This document shows, piece by piece, positions 34,757-39,315 of a DNA stretch of 39,315 bases (position 1 is its first letter; every line of letters begins with the position of its first letter). This stretch comes from Thermoanaerobacterium saccharolyticum. GTDB taxonomy: Bacteria > Bacillota > Thermoanaerobacteria > Thermoanaerobacterales > Thermoanaerobacteraceae. Position numbers and translations under genes: made by a program. A model generated the notes under the pieces. The model had not been told where the DNA came from. It saw nothing but the letters and a program-made list of their open reading frames with translations, and searched no databases. The stretch is taken from the NCBI RefSeq assembly GCF_000747665.1, contig NZ_BBKT01000018.1, forward strand, positions 1 through 39,315. The letters run 5' to 3'.

Positions 34757-36625
34757 CTACATCAAAAATGCAACTGCTTCATCGGCTTTTATCACGAAAT
34801 TTTCCAAATCAATTTCTTTATTGCTTATTAAATCTTTCACTCTTCCAGAAATGTTCGCTTCGACTTTGACATCAATATCTTCATGATTAATAAACACGAC
34901 TAATTTTTCCCCTTTATACTCAAATTCTTTGGCTTCTACAAATGGAGAACCCGCTTCTATCTTCGGATTTATATTTGATAATTCTTTTGCCAATTTGTAA
35001 ATTTCGTAAGTTTTGTCGTCTTTATATACGTCTGGCATGTAGCTTAAATATAGCTCAACAGGGTATGTCACAAGGACTGCATTGCCTTTACCGAATTTAT
35101 TTATGACTACTGCAGGATTCCCTTCATTGTCGTATCCAATCACACTGCATGTAGTAGGTTTTACGATTAAGTGTTTATTAAATTTAAGTGTGCTATAATT
35201 TAACTTAATCTTTCTGTCTTCTATATAAATTGAAGCGATATTATCCTTCGGCACCATTGAATACTGTGTTTCAATGCCAAAAACTTCGTCAAAACCTTCA
35301 ACTGCAATTCCGTCATAAGATGCATATAATGTACCACCGCTTTTTATATAATCAACTATCCTCATCCACTGATCGTGTGTTAGATGTCCCTTCCTATATG
35401 CTGATGGGAGTATCAGCATTTTGTATTTGCTAAAATCAATATCAGAAGCTTTTACCATCTCTACATCTATACCAGCTTCTTTTGCAAGTATAAAGCTATT
35501 TAATAGTATTCTGAAATTCCTCTCAGGTGTATAATCATCGCCAACAAATAATGCATTATAATACTTATCAGGAACAATTATAGCTGCATCACAGCTTTTT
35601 GGAATTAATTCATCATACTCAATTTTATTTATAAATTCTGAAAAAGCCTTTATTTTAAGTCCTGATGGCTTTGGCCTGCCATCAAATGCAGTTATGCCAA
35701 AGTGCGTTTCAAAGGGTGTAGTGTTGTAAGGCAATTTGTTGCCAACCGTAAAATCTCCAAAGCACCATGCCATTGCACCTAAAGCTTCATTTGCAAATAA
35801 ACTGTACAAAACTGTTTTATAGTATTTACCTTCGATTTCTTCTGACATCATAAGTGTAGTGGCTCCAAATTCCTCAAATAGAACATCTTTGCCTCCCAGA
35901 GCTTTTGTAAGCTTTGATGCAAATGGTGCAATGTAAGTACTCCTTATGGAATTCACAGGGTCAATGCATGTATCTGTATATATTGGATACGCATGCATAC
36001 ATAAAAAATCATTGCCTTCACCCATATCTTCTGGGTAAAATTTATTGTCTGAAAGAAGAGATGCCTGATGTATTCCTAACGTCACTGGATGATTTTTGTC
36101 GTGCTTTTTTATCTCATTTGACAGTATATAATTCCAAAGCCATGCATCATGATTCGACTCTGCTTTAACATAGTTGTCAGGCTCGTTGGAGAGATCCCAG
36201 AATAGTATGGCGCTTTCGTCCTTGTACCTTTGTGCAAAAAATCTTACCAGTTTAATTTCATGTCTCAGCATAAAAGGATCACTGTATATGCTTTTACCAT
36301 CTCTCCATTTTACATCGAAATTTTCTCCACTCATATGGCCTACGAAAAACGTAGGAGCTATTTTTATGCCTACATCATGGCATATTTCAATAAGTTCATC
36401 AAATTTCTTAATCGCGTCTTCCGATATAATATCAGGCTGTGGCTGAAAATCTTCCCACAACAGATTTATCCTTAATGCATCAAGTCCTAATGTTTTAGCC
36501 TCCATAAACTCCCTTTTAATTTCTTCCTTATTCCATCTCTTCCACATATCAATGCCGTAATTTCTTGGCCAGTAATTAGCACCTATAATGAATTTGTTAA
36601 AATAGTTGCCATAAGATGTACCCAT
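34757..36625 (-). CDS. GH5-like beta-mannosidase/glycanase with C-terminal class I amidotransferase-like domain
   Basis: This 622-residue protein has an N-terminal clan GH-A barrel with the acid/base in FWDLSNEPDNY (Glu148 from ATG 36625) and the nucleophile in VLFEEFGATT (about Glu252). LGLDALRINLLWEDFQP and MHAYPIYTDT are other GH5-type strands. From about 340 a flavodoxin-like domain follows (FNSFILAKEAGID-like, then KYKMLILPSAYR and YIKSGGTLYASYDG), resembling the trimerisation domain of GH42 beta-galactosidases. No signal peptide. ATG 36625 is preferred to 36649 because AAGGGGA precedes it. With two GH130 phosphorylases downstream, a beta-mannoside or mannosyl-glucoside substrate is likely, but only by context. 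Confidence 0.8.
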   Translation of the reverse strand: MGTSYGNYFNKFIIGANYWPRNYGIDMWKRWNKEEIKREFMEAKTLGLDALRINLLWEDFQPQPDIISEDAIKKFDELIEICHDVGIKIAPTFFVGHMSGENFDVKWRDGKSIYSDPFMLRHEIKLVRFFAQRYKDESAILFWDLSNEPDNYVKAESNHDAWLWNYILSNEIKKHDKNHPVTLGIHQASLLSDNKFYPEDMGEGNDFLCMHAYPIYTDTCIDPVNSIRSTYIAPFASKLTKALGGKDVLFEEFGATTLMMSEEIEGKYYKTVLYSLFANEALGAMAWCFGDFTVGNKLPYNTTPFETHFGITAFDGRPKPSGLKIKAFSEFINKIEYDELIPKSCDAAIIVPDKYYNALFVGDDYTPERNFRILLNSFILAKEAGIDVEMVKASDIDFSKYKMLILPSAYRKGHLTHDQWMRIVDYIKSGGTLYASYDGIAVEGFDEVFGIETQYSMVPKDNIASIYIEDRKIKLNYSTLKFNKHLIVKPTTCSVIGYDNEGNPAVVINKFGKGNAVLVTYPVELYLSYMPDVYKDDKTYEIYKLAKELSNINPKIEAGSPFVEAKEFEYKGEKLVVFINHEDIDVKVEANISGRVKDLISNKEIDLENFVIKADEAVAFLM

Positions 36626-36672
36626 TCTATTGTCATCCCCTTCAATCATAATAATATTTAAGAAGAATAAAC

Positions 36673-37545
36673 TTAGTCTTTTAAGCCAGTAAAAGTAATT
36701 CCTTCAATAAAATACCGTTGAGCAATAAAGAATAAAACGAGCATAGGAAGTGCTATCACAATTGACATAGCCATTAAATAATTCCAACTTGGTTGTTCAT
36801 TTACACCACCCATGAAGAAGTACATACCAAGAGTCATTGTATATTTGTTCATATCATTTAGGTAAAGAACAGGCCCTAAAAAATCGTTCCAATATCCTCT
36901 AAATGTAAACACGCAAATAGCTAAAAGAGCGGGCTTAATCTGAGGTAAAATAACATGAACAAAAGTTTGCAACGGGGTCGCACCATCAATCTCTGCAGCT
37001 TCATCTAACTCAAAAGGAATTCCCATCAAAAATTGTCTCAAAAGAAAAATGTAAAAAGGTCCCCATGCTGTCCATGCCCTTATCACCAGCGGATCAAATT
37101 GGCCTACAAGGCCTAATTTCTGCCATATCAAATAAGTTGGTATTAATGTTACATGAAAAGGCAACATCATTGTACTTAAAAGTATGAAAAAAATTAAATC
37201 TCTTCCAGGGAACTTAAAGCGTGCGAAGCCATATGCTACCAAAGTCTCGCTGGTTATCTCAGCTACCATCCCCAAAACAACTATAAATATACTATTTATG
37301 AGGTATATGTTAAATGGCATAGCATGCCATGCTTTTGCAAAATTCCCCCATAATGCAGGTTTAGGGAAGAAATCCGGCGGCCATGCAAAAATATCTGCAT
37401 TAGATTTCAATGCTGTTGACAGCATCCAAAAGAAAGGCATCAATATTACTATGGCTATTGCAGAAAGTACAATGTACAAAATTGTTTTCTTTGTTATATT
37501 GCGAACTTTGTTAGATTTTTTATACATGTGTAATATATCCACCAT
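36673..37545 (-). CDS. ABC sugar transporter permease (MalG-type), locus D
   Basis: This 290-residue permease has six membrane segments. The coupling loop is LDEAAEIDGATPLQTFVHVI (about 193-212), followed by LPQIKPALLAI, and the C-terminal AQRYFIEGITFTGLKD is typical of MalG/UgpE proteins. The Asn/Lys-rich N-terminus is cytoplasmic. The ATG at 37545 has AGGAG about ten bases upstream. It sits between the MalF-type subunit and the GH5-like gene. Confidence 0.93.
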   Translation of the reverse strand: MVDILHMYKKSNKVRNITKKTILYIVLSAIAIVILMPFFWMLSTALKSNADIFAWPPDFFPKPALWGNFAKAWHAMPFNIYLINSIFIVVLGMVAEITSETLVAYGFARFKFPGRDLIFFILLSTMMLPFHVTLIPTYLIWQKLGLVGQFDPLVIRAWTAWGPFYIFLLRQFLMGIPFELDEAAEIDGATPLQTFVHVILPQIKPALLAICVFTFRGYWNDFLGPVLYLNDMNKYTMTLGMYFFMGGVNEQPSWNYLMAMSIVIALPMLVLFFIAQRYFIEGITFTGLKD

Positions 37546-37563
37546 AGTTTAACATCTCCTTAA

Positions 37564-38553
37564 TTACCTTTTAATTTCCCCTTCGTAATGTACCCATGCT
37601 GGTGTGGATTTAAAAACTAAAAGAGTAAAAGCTAATATTATTACAAATAATACCCATGCTATTGCGGATGCTTGCCCCATGTGCAATTGTGTAAAACCTC
37701 TATTGTAAATCAATTGATTCATAAATATTCCCGCTCCTGTTGTAGGCCTTACAAACATTGCCACAGTAAATATCTGCAATGCACTAATAATTCCCATTAC
37801 CACTTGTAAAAGTATTACAGGTGATATTTGTGGAATAGTTATTTTCCAAAATTTAATCCATGAATTTGCACCATCAAGTTCGGCAACCTCATAAAGACTT
37901 CTGGGAACACCCTGAAGTCCCGCGAGAAAAACAACTGTATTTGTTCCAAAAATTCCCCATACACTCATTATTATGAATGCCCACAATACGTATTTAGGAT
38001 CGCCAAACCAGTCTATTTTCCCAATGTGAAAAATTTTAAGAAAGGGTGAAATAACATAATTAATAAGACCAGACTGACTGTTAAAAAGCCATCTCCATAT
38101 TAATGCAACTGCCACATCTGGCATAACAGCAGGTAAATAATAAATTGTTCTAAATGCACCTATTCCTTTTATACGATTATTCAACAACATGGCTATCATC
38201 AAAGAACCTATGACACCTATAGGAACTGTAAATGTTGCATAAAGCAAAGTCAGTCTAACTGACGGCCAAAATTCATAATCATTAGTAAAAATGTATATAT
38301 AATTGTTAAGCCCAATCCATTTCGGTGTGCCAAACAAACTGTAATTAGTAAAGCTTAAATACAAAGAATAAATAAGTGGAAATGCTGTAAAAATAATAAA
38401 TCCTATAAGCCATGGTGATACTAAAGCAAATCCAGTAGCGGCTCTTGCCTTCCATCCTAACTTTCTAAGCAATAAATATATTATCATTGCAAGAAACATA
38501 AGAACTAAAGGTGTTATAAACCATCGTTCTGTAGTTCCTAAATATTGTTCCAT
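37564..38553 (-). CDS. ABC sugar transporter permease (MalF-type), locus D
   Basis: This 329-residue permease has one extra N-terminal membrane segment (WFITPLVLMFLAMIIYLLLR) ahead of the usual six helices. The coupling loop is YEVAELDGANSWIKFWKITI (about 227-246), followed by PQISPVILLQ. VALIWRWLFNSQSGLINYV is typical of the family. ATG 38553 is chosen because AAAGGAGGA lies a few bases before it; the longer reading from 38589 has no ribosome site. The leader contains short inverted repeats (TAAGC/GCTTA near 38605-38616). Confidence 0.92.
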   Translation of the reverse strand: MEQYLGTTERWFITPLVLMFLAMIIYLLLRKLGWKARAATGFALVSPWLIGFIIFTAFPLIYSLYLSFTNYSLFGTPKWIGLNNYIYIFTNDYEFWPSVRLTLLYATFTVPIGVIGSLMIAMLLNNRIKGIGAFRTIYYLPAVMPDVAVALIWRWLFNSQSGLINYVISPFLKIFHIGKIDWFGDPKYVLWAFIIMSVWGIFGTNTVVFLAGLQGVPRSLYEVAELDGANSWIKFWKITIPQISPVILLQVVMGIISALQIFTVAMFVRPTTGAGIFMNQLIYNRGFTQLHMGQASAIAWVLFVIILAFTLLVFKSTPAWVHYEGEIKR

Positions 38554-38628
38554 TTGAATTCCTCCTTTTAGTTTTAAAAGGAATGCCAACCTTGTATTAA
38601 TAAGGTAAGCGTGCTTATCTCATCAATT

Positions 38629-38653
38629 GGAAAGGAGGTTTACCCTCCTTTCC
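38629..38653 (-). promoter_or_regulatory. Intercistronic stem-loop between binding-protein and permease genes
   Basis: GGAAAGGAGG (38629-38638) pairs perfectly with CCTCCTTTCC (38644-38653) around a five-base loop, four bases beyond the binding-protein stop. It occupies the same operon position as the stem-loops in loci A and B. No U run follows on the minus strand. Confidence 0.65.
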
Positions 38654-38657
38654 ATAA

Positions 38658-39315
38658 TTATTTGTTGCTAATGTATTGTTTTAAAACATTATCCAATTGC
38701 GGCTTGACTTTTGGAATGAGATCATCTGGATTTGCTTTATTGTTGATTATTGGATCCATAAGCTGATTCCAGAATATATTATCCCAGTCTGGATAATTTA
38801 CAAAATATCTGAAACCTTCCGCATAAGACATCGATTTTACTATTGTATCCAATGTCTCTGTGCTTCTGTCTGGATGCAATTTTTTCAATGCATCAACATT
38901 TACTTCTGATTTTATAGGAGGCACCACTTTCCATTCTTGAATAGCCTTTGTCAAATCAATAAATGCTTTAAACGCTGCATCTGGATTCTTTGTCTTTGCG
39001 TTTATTGCCATTCCGTACAAATCTCCAAAAGTAACCTTTTTACCTGTGGGACCTGATGGAACCTCATATACACCACAATTAAATTTAACTTGCGTCTCTA
39101 AGCTATCCGCAGCGCCACCCATGAACATCGCAACTTCTTGATTTTTAAACATTGTATCAAAGCCCTGATCCTTAATCGTCTGCTGTGAAGGAACCGCAGG
39201 ACTATTTATCAATTCAGAGTAGAACTCAAATGCCTTCTTGGCTTCAGGAGTATCTATAGGTGAGCTTTTGAAATCCGGTGTTATAACTTCACCGTTATTT
39301 TGCCATACAAACATT
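38658..39315 (-). CDS. Sugar-binding protein of ABC importer, locus D (C-terminal part, cut by window end)
   Basis: The last 218 or so residues of a family 1 solute-binding protein are visible. They include TPEAKKAFEFYSELINSPAV, FKNQEVAMFMGGAADSLE, KVTFGDLYGMAINAKTKNPD, AAFKAFIDLTK and a C-terminal helix KVKPQLDNVLKQYISNK. The signal peptide and lipobox lie beyond the window. The methionine near the edge is internal, since the family domain is already under way there. It heads the mannoside locus and is separated from the MalF-type gene by a stem-loop. Confidence 0.88.
   Translation of the reverse strand, partial: MFVWQNNGEVITPDFKSSPIDTPEAKKAFEFYSELINSPAVPSQQTIKDQGFDTMFKNQEVAMFMGGAADSLETQVKFNCGVYEVPSGPTGKKVTFGDLYGMAINAKTKNPDAAFKAFIDLTKAIQEWKVVPPIKSEVNVDALKKLHPDRSTETLDTIVKSMSYAEGFRYFVNYPDWDNIFWNQLMDPIINNKANPDDLIPKVKPQLDNVLKQYISNK

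Noticed and set aside
1..39315. CRISPR arrays, tRNA or rRNA genes, prophage modules
   Set aside because: No evenly spaced direct repeats, tRNA-like cloverleaf or rRNA core sequence was noticed when reading the window, and no phage structural genes are present.

Overview
The window is low-GC DNA with clostridial-type gene content: sigma-54/PTS regulators, RpiR and ROK proteins, strong AGGAGG-like ribosome sites, intracellular glycosidases and phosphorylases. It best fits a saccharolytic, probably thermophilic member of the Thermoanaerobacterales (Thermoanaerobacterium/Thermoanaerobacter-like). That placement is inference from gene content only. Almost everything lies on the minus strand. The window is a carbohydrate-uptake island with four catabolic loci and few housekeeping genes.

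Layout. 1-378 holds the tail of an unidentified reading frame and a possibly structured, GC-richer stretch (perhaps a mobile-element end). 379-1221 is a plus-strand aldo/keto reductase. Locus A (15007 down to 1285) is one tightly packed, probably single operon: nanE, an RpiR regulator, a ROK sugar kinase, an ABC importer (binding lipoprotein and two permeases), a GHL10-like TIM barrel, an FAD oxidoreductase, a tandem GNAT, DUF4127, a GH84 beta-N-acetylhexosaminidase, a PfkB-kinase remnant and an ADP-ribosylglycohydrolase-fold protein. It looks like uptake and intracellular breakdown of an N-acetylhexosamine-containing glycan, with several genes of unknown role. Locus B (22590 down to 15264) is a ROK repressor, an ABC importer, a GH15 enzyme and a GH66 dextranase-like enzyme, suggesting isomalto-oligosaccharide (dextran) use. 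A HEPN/MNT pair (22836-23629) and a small zinc-ribbon protein follow.

Locus C (31308 down to 24116) is a LevR-type sigma-54 activator, Gat-type PTS EIIA, EIIB and EIIC, a class II aldolase, an archaeal-type triosephosphate-isomerase paralogue and YjbQ. Two near-consensus -24/-12 promoters are visible, one before the activator and one before EIIA. Next come a Uma2 nuclease-fold gene, a mannitol-1-phosphate dehydrogenase remnant and an EamA transporter. Locus D (39315 down to 32928, cut by the window edge) is an ABC importer, a GH5-like enzyme and two GH130 mannoside phosphorylases, suggesting phosphorolytic beta-mannoside use.

Two features cut across the loci. First, six reading-frame breaks occur in five genes; five of the six are one extra base in an A/T run of 7 to 9. 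These are either homopolymer sequencing errors, real decay, or slippage sites. Second, none of the three ABC importers has an ATPase gene in the window, and all three carry a perfect stem-loop between the binding-protein gene and the first permease gene.
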